From: Neocallimastix lanati (nom. inval.)
Taxonomy: Eukaryota > Neocallimastigomycota > Neocallimastigomycetes > Neocallimastigales > Neocallimastigaceae
Assembly (NCBI GenBank): GCA_016946835.1
Contig: JACVTC010000168.1
Location: forward strand, 1-64,000
Direction of reading: 5' to 3'
DNA length: 64,000 nt
Both the position numbers and the translations under genes were made by a program. Within the stretch, counting starts at the first letter, position 1, and the number at the start of each line of letters is the position of its first letter. The notes under the pieces are model-generated. The model was not told the DNA's origin. It did not search any database and saw nothing but the letters and a program-made list of their open reading frames with translations. Below, piece after piece: positions 27,070 to 41,440 of this stretch.

Positions 27070-28190
27070 TTATTTATTTATTCAATTATTAATTACATGA
27101 ATATTTTTATATTATATAAAAAACACGGAATTAATAAAAAAAAAAAAAAATAAAAATAAATAAATATTATATATCCAATTAGAATATAATAATATTTAAA
27201 ATAGTAACTTGAATAATATTCAAAATATAAAGTATATAAGAAAATTCAGAAAAAAGTCCCTCTGCAACGAACCTCACTTCCTTATGGATTAGGGTTTGAA
27301 TTGACTATTTGAAAGGAATTAAGATCTTCTCCTTCAGAGGCATTGGCCCTGCTAGCCTGTCTTACTATATTTTCATCATTGGCGCTCCTAGTTAGTTTGC
27401 GCTTATATTTTAGGAAAACCCTTGTCGAGTACTAACCCGAGGCATAATTTCTGTAAAGAGAGCCGCAGATCGCACCAAGAATGGGGTTTTTGGATAATCA
27501 CCAGAAATGATTTGGTTCTTAAATAAAACATCCTATTCCTTTTTATAATTTAAATCAATAATTTCTGTATCTCTTCCACCAAGAAGGAAGTTATATAACC
27601 GGTACCATGTCACATATATATTTACACACTCATTATTCAGAAAATTACTTTAATTAACACAATTTTCACCAATTGAACTATTCACTACATCAGTAGTAAC
27701 GATATTATTATTTTAACTATCACTAATAGTAATATTTCTATTTTCACTATTACTAATTCTACTATTATTAATAAAATTATTTCTATTATTATTATTATTA
27801 TTATATACTTCATTACTACTATCAGAATCAGAACTTAATTCTATATTATTCATATTTGTGATAACAGTGTTTACGTTACTATTTGATATTGGACAATATT
27901 TAGATATAATATAAAATTTTTCATAAAGAATTTTAATATCTTTAAAATATTTCATTCAAAATTCACAGCAATGATAGCATTTAGAAAACCAATGTTTCAA
28001 TCGAAGATTACTATTTTTTTTCATTAACAACAAGGACACCTTTCAGGACAGTCTTCTTCAATCATATTGGCAGCTTTGGCAACATGAGCATCGAATTTAT
28101 ATCTACATTTGTCACGAAGTACCATCGAAAGTTAATGCTAAATTCAGGATACGTATTGTAGAGCTTTAGATACTCTCTAGTTTTCTAAAA
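27070..28190 (-). pseudogene. LINE 3' relic
   Basis: The decayed 3' end of a non-LTR retrotransposon. On the minus strand, sequence at about 28040-28150 reads as the C-terminal zinc-knuckle region after a LINE reverse transcriptase (KCRYKFDAHVAKAAN, then CPERCPCC). It is followed by an Asn-rich segment (27713-27955) and a conserved tail with NIVRQASRANASEGED near 27330. Several frames and at least one in-frame stop (in the KKE...DVL stretch near 27540) show it is not functional. The last ~500 bp plus the 3' UTR match 40868-41440 in inverted orientation. LINE is the best reading; I did not see the catalytic RT motif. Confidence 0.6.
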
Positions 28191-28376
28191 TTTATTTTTT
28201 TATAAGCCTTTTTTATTAACGGTTTCTAGCTAAAACACTTTGAGTTATCTATAAATTAAATACATACATATGTATTTAAATATATATATATATATTATTT
28301 TTTTTTAAATATCCATATTTAATAAAGTTAATAGAATACTTTATTAATATCTTAAAAGTTTGCTAAGTATTGTAAA

Positions 28377-28410
<34 letters not shown>

Positions 28411-28678
28411 TAAATAATAATTAATATTAATAAAAAAAAATAGAATAGTAAATGACATTAAGAAAAAGAATAATTGTATATTAAATTTAGTTATATTTAA
28501 TTAATATGACGAATAAATATTTATATCAACAACTTTATATATACTTAAACGTTAATTTTAATTGTTTTATTAGGTTTTTATTAGAATAAAATAAAATTTC
28601 TTTTCATTATATAAATATAATTTAATACCAAATAAATAAAAATTAATTCATTAGAAATAAGTATAAAATATATATTAT

Positions 28679-28717
<39 letters not shown>

Positions 28718-29029
28718 AAGTTTTTTAATAAAAACGTTTTTATTTAAATCATAATTATAATAATTTAATTATATAGAAATTACTTTTACACCAATTTTAA
28801 TAAGTAAATAATTTTTATTTTTATTTTTATTTTTTTTATATAATAAATAACAGAATTATAATTTTTTTTTTATGAAAAATTAAATCTCTTTTTTATTTAC
28901 ATATACATTACTTTTAGATTTTGAATTTTTTTTAATTTTTTTTTTTTTGTTATTATTATTATTATTATTATTTCATTGAATTGAAATATGATAAGGACTT
29001 TTTTTTATTTCAGTTGTTTATTTATTTAT
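28191..29029. other. AT-rich stretch downstream of the CotH gene
   Basis: No gene recognised. It has (TA)n at about 28380-28402 and an A-run at about 28683-28713. The part nearest 29030 is probably the 3' UTR of the CotH gene. Confidence 0.6.
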
Positions 29030-31712
29030 TTATTTATATTTACCATAAGTTTTTTCCATAAATTGATAAACATATTGAGGACGACGTTCAAAGAATTCAG
29101 TAATAACATCCCAACCATCTGAATAATATTTATTTTGTGCTTCTCTGAAGGCTTCCCAAGATTTTTTTGGAGTACCATTATGCCATCTCCAATCATTCTT
29201 AACTATGTAATCCAAATACTTACTCTTTTGTTCCTCGACAATTTTCTTCATTTTTTCAGGATTAAAGATTTCTTCTTCCATAAGATGCATTACTTCCCCA
29301 AATCTCTTATAGAATTTTGGATTTTTAATCATACCATCGAATATTGGGGTAGGGAAAATGTCCTTGGCACTTTGGAATTTTTTAAAGGAATCATGAGCAT
29401 AACCAGGAACACCACCAAAGGAAGCAAAGGTAATTCCAGCAGAGTAATCAAAATCAAAGGCACCATATTTCCATTTACCATCACCATAGTCATTTCCTTC
29501 TATTGGTTCACCCTTATTTCTGTAAACAAGATAATTTCTATTGGGCCAATCCCAAATACCAAGGTAAAGACCGGAAGCATAACTATAAATTAAACTTTCT
29601 ACATCGACCTTCTCGGCAACATAATTATAATTGGCTTCATCCCTAAGATCATTCTTTGCACAGAATTCAACAAGACTGGTAAGGTCGTTAAGATCTTCTT
29701 CAGTACCTTCTTCTAAAATATCATTCTTAATCAAAGCAACATTTTCAGTTGGAATATCATAATTACTTTTTATGTAAAAATCAGAAGGTTTTTCAATAAG
29801 ATCATATAATCCCCAGAATTCACCATCAAGGAAGACCAAACATTTAGAATTATCAAGAGTGGCGAGAATTGGGAAATCCTTTAGACCACGCTGAACCACC
29901 GATTCTCTCATTCTATCTAACCAATTAGAATGACGAAGACTGAAGGAATCGTATTTTGTAATAGGTTTTCCATCAATTACAGATTTGTTATCTTCAATAA
30001 CTTCGTATTTAAATTTGGATTTTCCGTACTCTTTACGAGCATAAATATTGAAACTTTTCATATTTGAATTTCTGGTGGAAGCACCCTTAATACGAATACC
30101 AACTTCTTGAACCATTTCTTCCTTACCGTGACGGAAAAGTGTGAAGGAAGCATTACGTTCCCATTCTTTTCCCTTTGAAAAGAAGTTAGTAATATTATCA
30201 GAATCCCATTCACTTTTTCTTGGATTATATTTTGGACTCTTCTTCCAATCGAGGTATTGTTGACCAAGAACATAGATACCCTTATCTTTATCAAATAAAT
30301 TACTTGGATCAGTTACAAGTGATACTACAGTAATATCAGAATAGAATTGAAGCTTTTCCTTATCCATCACGAAATAGGTTTTTGTAATCACTGGACTGAA
30401 AGTACCATCTTTTAATTTAGTAGTAGCACGTATTACAGTTACCTTATCATGCTTTAAAGTACTAGCTTTATAGCCGGTATGAATAGTAATAGAGTAAGGA
30501 CTATTTTCTTCATGTTGATACATACTATAAACATTATTATCCACCGATTTATCATACATTTTAATTTCACCTTCATAAACCTTAGCCGTAGAAGAAGTAG
30601 TTGGATCTGAACTATCAAGAGTATAGTAAATCGTACCGGAAGAAGATAAAGTTAAATTTAAATTATCTGAAGCCTCATAATAGCCAGACTCCATAGAAAA
30701 GATTGGGACATCCTCAATCATAGGATCCACTGGGGTTTCTTCTGGATTACCAGTAGATGGATCCTTTTCACCAGTTTGCTTTAGTATACCACACCAATGG
30801 TTATTTTCATAACCCCAATCTCCATGACTATCTGTAGTAACGATGGTATTACCTTCACAACATGGATAATCTAATAATATTTAAATAGAAATTTTATTTT
30901 AATTTTTATTAGAATATTTAAATCAATAATTTTCATCATGAATTATATTTATTTTTAACATTTTTATATAATAATTTATTTTAGTATTATAATAATTTAA
31001 TAATCAAAAAAATATAGTATAAATTATATAGAATTAATATATTATGTTTTCTTTTTATTTTAAAAATAAATTATTTTTTTTTATATAAATATTAATATAT
31101 TTATGTATTAAATAAAAAGTTTTTTTTTTTTAATCATTAATACTAATAAACTTATAATATAATTAAATGAACTGATATATACCTGGAAGTGACCAACAAT
31201 CATTAACTTCCTTCTTGATAATACCACACCAATGATTATTTTCATATCCCCAATCTCCTTGACTGTCTGAAGTAACAATAGAATTACCTTCACAACATGG
31301 ATATTCTTTTATATATATATATATATAATCATTATAAATAATAATTATAATAATAAAAATTTTGTTAAAATAATACAATTCTACTTTATTTAAAATTACA
31401 TAATATATATATACTTTTTATATACTTTTCTTTTTTTTTTTTTTTTTTTTTTTTTTGATAATAAAATTTTTAATATTATTTTTATTTAAAGTATTATTAT
31501 ATACCTGGAAGAGACCAACAATTATTGTCTTTACAAACTTTATCATCTATACCACACCACTGATGGTTTTCATAACCCCATTGACCACTCTGATCTTCAA
31601 TATAAACTGTACATCCTTTACAACAATTATATCCCATGGCAGCTGACCAGCAATCTGCCTTGGATAAATGAATTGATGCTAATACAGATGATAAAAATAA
31701 AAATTTTTTCAT
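29030..31712 (-). CDS. Secreted three-dockerin CotH kinase-like protein
   Basis: A likely extracellular cellulosome component of 723 residues from three exons: 31505-31712, 31183-31305 and 29030-30870 (GT/AG introns, both phase 1). A signal peptide ([19 protein letters not shown]) is followed by three fungal dockerins, each with CWS, a CC pair, D-x-G-x-WG and WCGI. Both introns fall at the same place inside a dockerin, after CWSLP. Next come a linker, a chitobiase-like beta-sandwich segment ([12 protein letters not shown]) and a CotH domain ([31 protein letters not shown]). Dockerins bind scaffoldin cohesins. CotH domains in spore coats are atypical kinases; the role of cellulosomal CotH proteins is not settled. 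Splicing is well supported by frame continuity and dockerin motifs. Confidence 0.92.
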
Positions 31713-32271
31713 TTTTTATTTTCTTTGTTATGTAGTATTTGTTTTTTCTTTTATTAATATTTATTATTGTAATTATTATTTATCTTTTAATTTTTTTTTC
31801 TTTATTTATTTTATTATATATATTACAACTTAAAACAGCTTTTTTTTTTTTTTTTTTTTTTTATATTTTTGTTTTATTTTTAGTAAAGCATAAATATATA
31901 AATATTAATACTTAGTTATTGTTTTAATTTTATTCCTTTAAACAAAGAATTAAACAAATTATTATATCAAATAATAATTATATTTAATAATTCAAAATAA
32001 AATATTCGAATTTTTTCTTTTTTTTTTAAAAAAAAAAGAATTTATTAAAAAAACTACTATATCTAATAATAATTTTTTTGTATTAATTATAAATTAAAAA
32101 TTTAAAATTGTAGCAAATTTCTTATTTATATACTTTTTTTTCTTTTTTTCCTATATTCCTATTTTAAATTAATATTCGTTAATTTCTAAAAATAAAGTTT
32201 GTCATAACAATATCTAATTTTATATATTTTACATATTTCATATGTTTCATTTAATAAACAGGTTATTATTT

Positions 32272-32312
<41 letters not shown>

Positions 32313-32365
32313 TTATTTAATTTTATTTTTTTATTTATTAATTACCATAATAGTTAATAATTCTT

Positions 32366-32558
<193 letters not shown>

Positions 32559-33662
32559 TTTATTATTATTAATTATTTATTATTATTATCATTATTATTA
32601 TTATTATCATTATTATTATTATTATTATTATTTCATTTTGGAATTATTCATTTTCATATTCAATAAAATTTTTCTAAAAATTAATTAAAAATTAATTAAT
32701 ATAAAATAAAAAATTAAAAATATGAATAATAAAGTAAAATAAAATAAAATAAAAAAAAAATAAAAAAAAAGGAGTAATCAAACTATTAATTTCATGAATT
32801 TGATTAATTTTAATTTTATTAATATTATTACTTCTATATATATATAAATATATTATGAAGAATAATATAAAAAGTTAATGAAACAAATATACTATATTTT
32901 ATTTCATTTCATTTTATTTTTTATTTTTTATTATTATTTATTATTTTTTTATCTAATTTCTTATAAACTTCATCATAAAACTTGTATTATATATTACGAA
33001 AATATTAGTAATAAAAAGCAAGAAAAAAGGAAAATTTTAATATCTAAATAAAATATAAATGTATGTAATATATGTAATATTATATATATATATATAATAT
33101 ATAATATTAATATGAAATGGTAGGTGTATGCGAATTTCAAACATGAAAAGTATTATAATGATAATGACATAATTTTTTTATCAATCATTAAAGTCCTTTT
33201 TTAATATATACAGTAGTATATACTCATGAATTTATTTTATTTTAATATATTCATTCTTTATATTATTTTTATATACAAATAGCATTAATTTTTAAACTTT
33301 TCAGTTTTTTTTTTTATTTTAAACTTTTTCAATTCCTTTACCAACAATTTTGTGTTTAGTCAAAAAATATAATTTTATATAATTTTATATATATATTAAA
33401 CTTAATCACCAATTGTTACACAAACTAAACTAATATTTTTATCATAAATTTTAATTAGTTTTTTATATTTATTTAAGTTTAATAATTAACATTATTTATT
33501 ATAATTTTATAAAGTGTCATATAATAATAAAATCATTTATTAAAAACTTTATTGTATAAGAATTAATTAAAAAATTTTATTAATTAAATATTGATTCTGA
33601 GTTTGAAATATATAATATTACTAATAAATTATTTTTGTGAAAATATTTTTTTTTTTTTTTAG

Positions 33663-33687
33663 ACGCAGAACGAGCTTTAAATGACTG
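33663..33687 (+). other. Possible orphan exon
   Basis: A 25-nt segment between a T-tract ending AG and a GTAAAT donor reads (D)AERALND in frame. It stands out from pure AT sequence. It could be an exon of an unseen small gene or a relic. Confidence 0.2.
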
Positions 33688-35092
33688 GTAAATATATATT
33701 ATTTAAAACTTTTTGGCCTTTTTTTATTTTATTTTTATATGGTAAAATAATTTATCGTAGTAATAATAATAAATAGTAAAAACTTCAACTTACGAAAATG
33801 TACTTTTATTATTTATTTATTTTTTTAAATGGTATTTGAATTAATTCTTATAATCTATATATTATATATTAAATTATATTAATTCATTATTAAATAATCA
33901 TAATGAATATTATTTTATTTAATCTTCTTTTTAAATATTATTTTTTTTTAATATTCTTAAAGTAAAAATTTATAAAATACAATAAATAAAATAATATTTA
34001 AAATGAATATAAAATAAAACAATATTAAATAAAGCAATATTTATATAAAGCAATATTAATAATACACAATATTTATATATGAAATAATATTAATTTATTA
34101 TTAAACATTATTATTATATATTTTTATATATATTGTTTTATTTAATTTTTTTTTATTAATATTATTTGATTTAGTATTTATTATAAAATTTGTTTTATTC
34201 AATATGATTATTAAAAATCATCATTTTTTTAATAAATCAACCTCTTAATAAATAATTATTTTATTACGATCAATTCTACTATTAAATATTATTCTTTTTT
34301 TCAATTTCAATTTTTATTAGTATATCACTTTCAGTAACCAATATTATATCCAAAAATAAATTGTCCTTTATATATATAAATATCAATGTATACATATAAA
34401 TATTAAAATAATAATTTCATAAATACTTATTACTATTAGTTGATTATTATTAATTAAATATGTACTATATGATTGTTCTTTTTATTATATATATATACAC
34501 ATATAAATTATTTTTTGTAAAACAATGAATTTGCAGATAAATTACATGCAATAATTATACAATAATAATTATACAATAATTATATAAAATAAAAGCATTT
34601 TTTATTAATTATTAAACATTAGTGAATATTATAATGATTATTATGATTATTATAATAATTACAATATATATCATATTAAATATATATAAAAAAAAATCTT
34701 TATATATTTTTATACATTATTGTATTAAAGAATTTTTCCATAGGACATAAATTTATAATAAATAAATATGGAATAATAAATAATTAATTGAATAAATAAA
34801 TGGATAAATAAATAATATAAAGAAATATTAAATTAGTTATTAATAAATAATAAAATATTTAATTAATATTAATAATAAAATATAATAAAATAAATAATAA
34901 AATATAGAATTTAATACTTTTATATAAAAATAAGCTATTCTATAAAGGTATTATGGTGTATTTAAGAAGATATTTACACTCCTAATATAAAAAAAATTCT
35001 TTTTAAATAAAATAGAAACTATGGAGATAAATAATAATAATTAATAAATGATAATAATACGTTAAAATATATTCACTTATAAATACACCTTT

Positions 35093-36055
35093 TATTATTT
35101 ACTATTATTTATTATTTATTATTTATTATTTATTATTTATTATTTATTATTTATTATTTATTATTTATTATTTATTATTTATTATTTATTATTTATTATT
35201 TATTATTTATTATTTATTATTTATTATTTATTATTTATTATTTATTATTTATTATTTATTATTTATTATTTATTATTTATTATTTATTATTTATTATTTA
35301 TTATTTATTATTTATTATTTATTATTTATTATTTATTATTTATTATTTATTATTTATTATTTATTATTTATTATTTATTATTTATTATTTATTATTTATT
35401 ATTTATTATTTATTATTTATTATTTATTATTTATTATTTATTATTTATTATTTATTATTTATTATTTATTATTTATTATTTATTATTTATTATTTATTAT
35501 TTATTATTTATTATTTATTATTTATTATTTATTATTTATTATTTATTATTTATTATTTATTATTTATTATTTATTATTTATTATTTATTATTTATTATTT
35601 ATTATTTATTATTTATTATTTATTATTTATTATTTATTATTTATTATTTATTATTTATTATTTATTATTTATTATTTATTATTTATTTATTATTTATTAT
35701 TTATTATTTATTTATTATTTATTATTTATTATTTATTATTTATTATTTATTATTTATTATTTATGATTTATGATTTATTATTTATTTTTTATTATTTATT
35801 ATTTATTATTTATTATTTATTATTTATTATTTATGATTTATGATTTATGATTTATGATTTATTATTTATTATTTATTATTTATTATTTATTATTTATGAT
35901 TTATGATTTATTATTTATGATTTATTATTTATTATTTATTATTTATTATTTATTAATAAATATTCTTTTTTATTATTTAATATTTATTATTTATTATTTA
36001 TTATTTATTATTTATTATTTATTATTTATTATTTATTATTTATTAATATTGATTT
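35093..36055. repeat. Heptamer (TTATTTA)n minisatellite, ~960 bp
   Basis: About 130 copies of a 7-bp unit. It is almost perfect over the first 570 bp, then has 4-bp slips and variant units (ttatgat) toward the right end. No gene lies inside. Confidence 0.97.
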
Positions 36056-36147
36056 ATTATTGATTTATTTATAAATACTCTTATCTCTTAAAAAAGTAAA
36101 ACATACTTCAAACTTTATTAATTAAACATATATTAAATACTCTTATC

Positions 36148-36179
<32 letters not shown>

Positions 36180-36814
36180 CATTGAATATTGTCTATTTCA
36201 TAATATATATCTTTATTTAAATATTGAATTGAAACAATACTATTAATAATATATAATAATGATCATGCTTATTATTTTTTATTAGTAATAAAGTTAATTT
36301 AAGTTATCAAGGTATAATAACATTACTTTTTAGATTTATTTTAATATATGGAGAATAGTCTATACCATATATCATTTCTCTTGTTTAATTGGTAAGTTTA
36401 TATTAAAGGATAAAATAATATCAATAAATAAATAAATGAATGAATAGATAGATAGATAAATGGATAAATGATAATATATTAATAAATAAATAAATAGTAA
36501 TAGATTAATAAGTAAATAAATAAACAAAAAGTTAAATATGGAATTAAATAAATATTGAAATATAGAATAATTAATAATAAATGATAATAATTAATCAGAG
36601 ATAATGTAATAATTAAAATAGATGAATTTAATAACAAATATTTATTTATCTATTTATTTATTTATTTATTTATTTATTTATTATCTATTTCACACTATTT
36701 ATTCTTAATCTAAAAAATAAAAATAATAATAATTATTATTTTTTTTAAAGAATGTAGAATTAAATATTTAATAAGAATTAGTTGTTCACTTTTTTGATAT
36801 AATTTTGTCAACAG

Positions 36815-36849
36815 TTCAAGTTTAGAAGAAGCAGATAAAGATGAAAATG
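36815..36849 (+). other. Possible orphan exon
   Basis: A 35-nt segment after caacag and before a GTTAAG donor reads SSLEEADKDEN. Its phase would fit the candidate at 33663-33687, but the 3.1-kb gap and lack of further exons make this weak. Confidence 0.2.
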
Positions 36850-37025
36850 GTTAAGCTATTGTTAAGTCGTCTTTATAAATACCAGAATTTCTTCTTTTTT
36901 TTTTTGATTATTGCTTAACTGTCTCTTTTTGTTTTATTTTATTTACATTTAATTTTTTTAAATATTTATTAATTATATACTTATTAATAATATTTATTTA
37001 TTTATTTATTTATGTATTATAAAAT

Positions 37026-37057
<32 letters not shown>

Positions 37058-37096
37058 TTATAAAATATTATTTATTTATTTATTTATTATAAAATT

Positions 37097-37127
<31 letters not shown>

Positions 37128-38050
37128 TTTTTGTTTTTGTTTTTGTTATTTTGACAATGACTTGTAATATAAAATTTTAATTTTATTTAATTATTAAATT
37201 TTTCATTAAGATGATTACTATTAATTAATATATATATTCATTATATTTTATTCATATATTATTATTGAATATTCTATTGAAATCTACTAAATTATAATAA
37301 AAATTTTTAATATCATATACAGATGTGAAAATAAAATTTAATTTTCTCTTTCTTTTTTTTTTTTTTTTTTTTTCTTTAACACGTCTAAAACCTTTAAAGG
37401 TTGGTTAAATAACTTTTGTTTATAATAATCAAAAAAAAACTTTTAAGGTAGATTTTAAATAACTTCTTTATTACAAATTTTAATTTAGTAATATTAAATA
37501 AAAGAAAAATTGTAAAATCAAAAAAGAGATATAAAAAAAGTAAAATATATATTATGAATAAATAAAAGATAAAATAATAATAATAATAATAATAATAATA
37601 AGTAGTCTTTATGTTATAATTCTACAGTGTTATATATTTACTATATCTATTGTTTACAATGGCTTTAAATATTGAACTAGTAAATAAAATGTGTTCTAAA
37701 TAATAAAAAAAATACAATATTAAATAGTTTTATCGGATAATATTATATAATGATAAGAATTATTTCTATTTCATATAAAAATAAAAAATAAAAAATAAAA
37801 AATAAAAATTTTTGAAGGATGGATATTAAATAACGCTCAGAATTATTTCTGTATCGACGAAATAATAGAAATAAGACAAAAATAAAAAAATAACAACAAA
37901 ATTTGATAGATTAGCTTTAAGATATAGATAGAAAAATGAAATTAGACTTTTATATATATATATATGTAAAGAAAGAAAGAAAGAAAGAAAGAAAAAAAAA
38001 ATAAATTTTAATAATATATCTTTATTTAATATATATAGAAACTCAATAAA

Positions 38051-39953
38051 ATGGAAAATATTAACGCTGCTAAACCACATATTAAAAAGTTCCCAGATGC
38101 CAATGGTTACTTTGGTAAATATGGTGGTAGTTTCGTCACTGAAGAATTACAAAGAGAAATGAAAAACATTGAAAATGCTTACAACACCATTTGCCGTAGT
38201 CAAGATTTCATTCACGAATTACGTCACATCAGAAAGCACTTCCAAGGTCGTCCAACCCCAGTTTACTACTGTAAGAACTTATCTGATTTAATTGGTGGTG
38301 CTAGAATTTACTTAAAGCGTGAAGGTAAGAATAGAGAAGGAAAATAGAAAAGAAATAAGAGATAGAAAGAGAAAAAGAAATTAAGATAAAAATAGAATTA
38401 AAATTAAAGATAAAAAAAAAAGTTTTAAATAATGCTACATAGTAGAAATTATTAAATAGTTAAATAGTTTAAACTATGTAGATAATTCTTAATATTTGTA
38501 TAATAAAATTTTTAATAAAAATGATATATTAAATATATATATATATATATAAATGATAATTATGTTAAATCATTTTCAAATAATAGATTTAAACCATTCT
38601 GGTGCTCACAAACTTAACCACTGTATGGGTGAAGCTCTTCTTGCTAAGTTCATGGGTAAGAAAAAGTTAATTGCTGAAACTGGTGCTGGTCAACATGGTG
38701 TCGCTTTAGCTACTGCTGGTGCCTACTTCAACATTAAGACTGAAATTCACATGGGTGAAGTCGATATTGCCAAGGAAAAGCCAAATGTCACCAGAATGAA
38801 GATTTTAGGTGCTGATGTTGTCTCTGTTAGCCGTGGTACTAAGACTCTTAAGGATGCTGTTGATAGTGCCTTTGAAGCTTACTTAGCTGTAAATTGATAA
38901 AAATATTTTAATATAATTTAAAATAATAATAATAATAATAATAATAATTATATTTATATATAAAAAAAGGAAAATATTTAAAGTTAAATATTTTTATACA
39001 ATAAAAATGATATTAATTTTTTATTTATTATAAAAATAAAAAAATAATTTTATATTTATAATTAATGAATTAAAATGTTTATAATAGGATCCAGTTAACA
39101 CTATGTAAGTTAAATATATGAATTAATACTTTTATATTTTATATATTACATAGAAAATATATATTATATAAATAATATATAAGTTATTCTCAATTATATT
39201 TTTATTTATTATAGTATATATATTAATTAATATTTTTCATTTATTTTCAATTAATAAATAATTTATAGTTACTGTATTGGTTCTGTTGTTGGTCCACACC
39301 CATTCCCAATGATGGTTCGTGAATTCCAAAGAGTTGTTGGTATTGAAGCCAGAGAACAATACCTTGAGATGACTGGTGAACTCCCAGACCATGTTGTTGC
39401 TTGCTGTGGTGGTGGTTCTAATGCTATGGGTATCTTAAGTGCCTTCATTGAAGATCCAGTCAGATTACACATTGTTGAACCATTAGGTCGTGGTGAAAAG
39501 ATCGGTGATAACGCTGCCTCTGTTAGATTTGGTTCTGAAGGTGTTATTCACGGTTTCAATTCTCTTGTTATCAAGGATGAAAAGGGTGAACCAGCTCCAG
39601 TTTACTCTTGTGCTAGTGGTCTTGATTACCCATCTGTTGGTCCAGAACACGCTTACCTTGTTGAACAAAAGCGTTTTGAAGGCCACACCATCAACGATAT
39701 TGAATGTATTGAAGCCTTCTTCATTCTTTCTAGACTTGAAGGTATTATTCCAGCTTTAGAATCTGCTCATGCTGTTGCCTACGCTATTAAACTTGCCAAA
39801 GAAAACAAGAGTGAATCTATTTTAGTTAACTTAAGTGGTAGAGGTGATAAAGATATTGACTACGTTATGGATACTTGGGGTGAATATGCTGACAAGTTCC
39901 CTAACTACACTCTCTTAGAAGGTATTGATACTTCTAAAATTAACATTCTCTAA
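38051..39953 (+). CDS. trpB: Tryptophan synthase beta chain, stand-alone, four exons
   Basis: Makes L-tryptophan from indole and L-serine with pyridoxal phosphate. Exons are 38051-38324, 38587-38888, 39088-39104 (17 nt) and 39269-39953, with GT/AG introns, giving 425 residues. The N-terminus has [12 protein letters not shown]. The PLP lysine is K100 in GAHKLNH, the catalytic glutamate is E122 in AETGAGQHG, and the phosphate-binding loop GGGSNA is at 245-250. [14 protein letters not shown]-like and NLSGRGDKD motifs follow. There is no alpha-chain domain, although fungal tryptophan synthase is usually one alpha-beta fusion. Motif wording looks bacterial (for example [10 protein letters not shown]), so acquisition by transfer followed by intron gain is plausible. 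Codon use is GC-richer than its surroundings. An alpha partner is not in the window. Confidence 0.96.
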
Positions 39954-40867
39954 GCAGGAAAAAGATAATGAAAGCGAAAGAAAACATCCTTAATCTATAA
40001 AAAAAATTGAAAAAAAAAAAAAAAAAAAAAAAATTTTGAAAATCTTATTTTTATTATTTTTGTTTTTACTAAAAAAAACTTATGTTTTCTTTTAAAAAAA
40101 ATGATAAAAAAAAAAGCTCTTTTTAAATAATATAAACAAAAGTACAATTTAACTCTTAAATAATTAAGAAAGACGATCCGTGAAAGAGGATTTTTATAAA
40201 AGGAAAAAAAAATAAAAATAAAAAAAAAAAAGTAATTATTTTTTCTTTTTTTTGATTAATGGATCAAATAATTATAAGTGAGAAAATAAAATAATTTATT
40301 GTCACTATATAAATTATTTGTGATATTAAATAAACAAATCTAGAAAAAAATATTATTAATAATTTTATTTTTATTTTTATTTTTTTTTCTTTTATTTAAC
40401 CTTCTTTTTAAAATATTAAACAATATGAAAATAATTTCAAATAATAAATTTTATTCACATAAAGAATTCTCATAAAATTTTCTTATAAAAAAAAAAAAAA
40501 AAAACATAATGTAAATATTTTCAAAATTTATATTTTATTATATATATATTTATTTTTACTAATTCAAATTGAATAGTAATGATAATAATAAAATAAATAA
40601 TAATAATTAGTAAATTATTAAATATAATATTATTATTTATATTAAAATTAGTAGAAAGTATATAATGTAATAGAAAAAAATTAAATAAATATATGCTATA
40701 AAAAAAACAATAGTAAAGTTGTTCATCATTCTTAAATATATATATATAAAATTATTAATTGATTAATAATCTTAAATTCTCTTTTTTTTAAAAAAAAAAA
40801 ATAATAATAATAATAATATTAGTAATAATAGTAATTCAATTTAAATATATATTTTTTTTTTTTCTTA
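39954..40867. other. AT-rich intergenic stretch
   Basis: 3' UTR of the beta-subunit gene, then A/T runs. No gene seen. Confidence 0.6.
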
Positions 40868-41398
40868 AAGTCCATATTGATGTGGTATCAATTATATAAT
40901 TTCCTTCTTGATGAAAGAAATACAGCCATTATTGATTTAAATTTTAAAAAGGAATGGGATGTTTTGATTAATAGCCATATCATTTCTGGGGAGTATTCTA
41001 AAACGCCACTCATTAAGGAATCAAACCAACCAAGGAGCGTCAACGCTAAAAATATAGTAAGACAAGCTAGCAGAATCAATGCCTCTAAAAAAGAAGAAGA
41101 CTGTAATTTCTTTTAAATAGTCAATTCAAACCTTAATTTATAATAAGAATTCCCTTTAAGTAGTAATCTTATAATATTGGAGGTGAGGTTCGTTGCCCAT
41201 GAACTTTTTTCTGAATTTATTTATAAAACTTCATTTTGACTATTACTTTTTATTTCACATTACTATTTAAAATAATTATTATGCTCAAATTGGACAAATA
41301 ATAATAATTTTTTTTTTTTTTTATATTAATTATGTGTTTTTTTTATAAAAAAAAAAAAAAATCATGAAAATCATATAATTAATAAATAAATAAATATA

Positions 41399-41437
<39 letters not shown>

Positions 41438-41440
41438 AGT
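40868..41440 (+). pseudogene. 5'-truncated LINE tail, inverted copy of 27070-27620
   Basis: The ORF fragment 40877-41116 (MMWYQLYNFLLDERN...KKEEDCNFF) and the following 3' UTR match the minus strand of 27070-27620, base by base over long stretches, including aggttcgttgc and cttttttctgaattt. It has a gap relative to the other copy and starts abruptly, as truncated LINE copies do. The uninterrupted 79 residues are the C-terminus of the LINE protein and not a host gene. Both copies run into an (AATA)n tail. Confidence 0.65.

Noticed and set aside
40877-41116. Small intact host gene
   Set aside because: It matches the C-terminal tail and 3' UTR of the LINE relic at 27070-27620 at the DNA level, so it is a truncated LINE copy.
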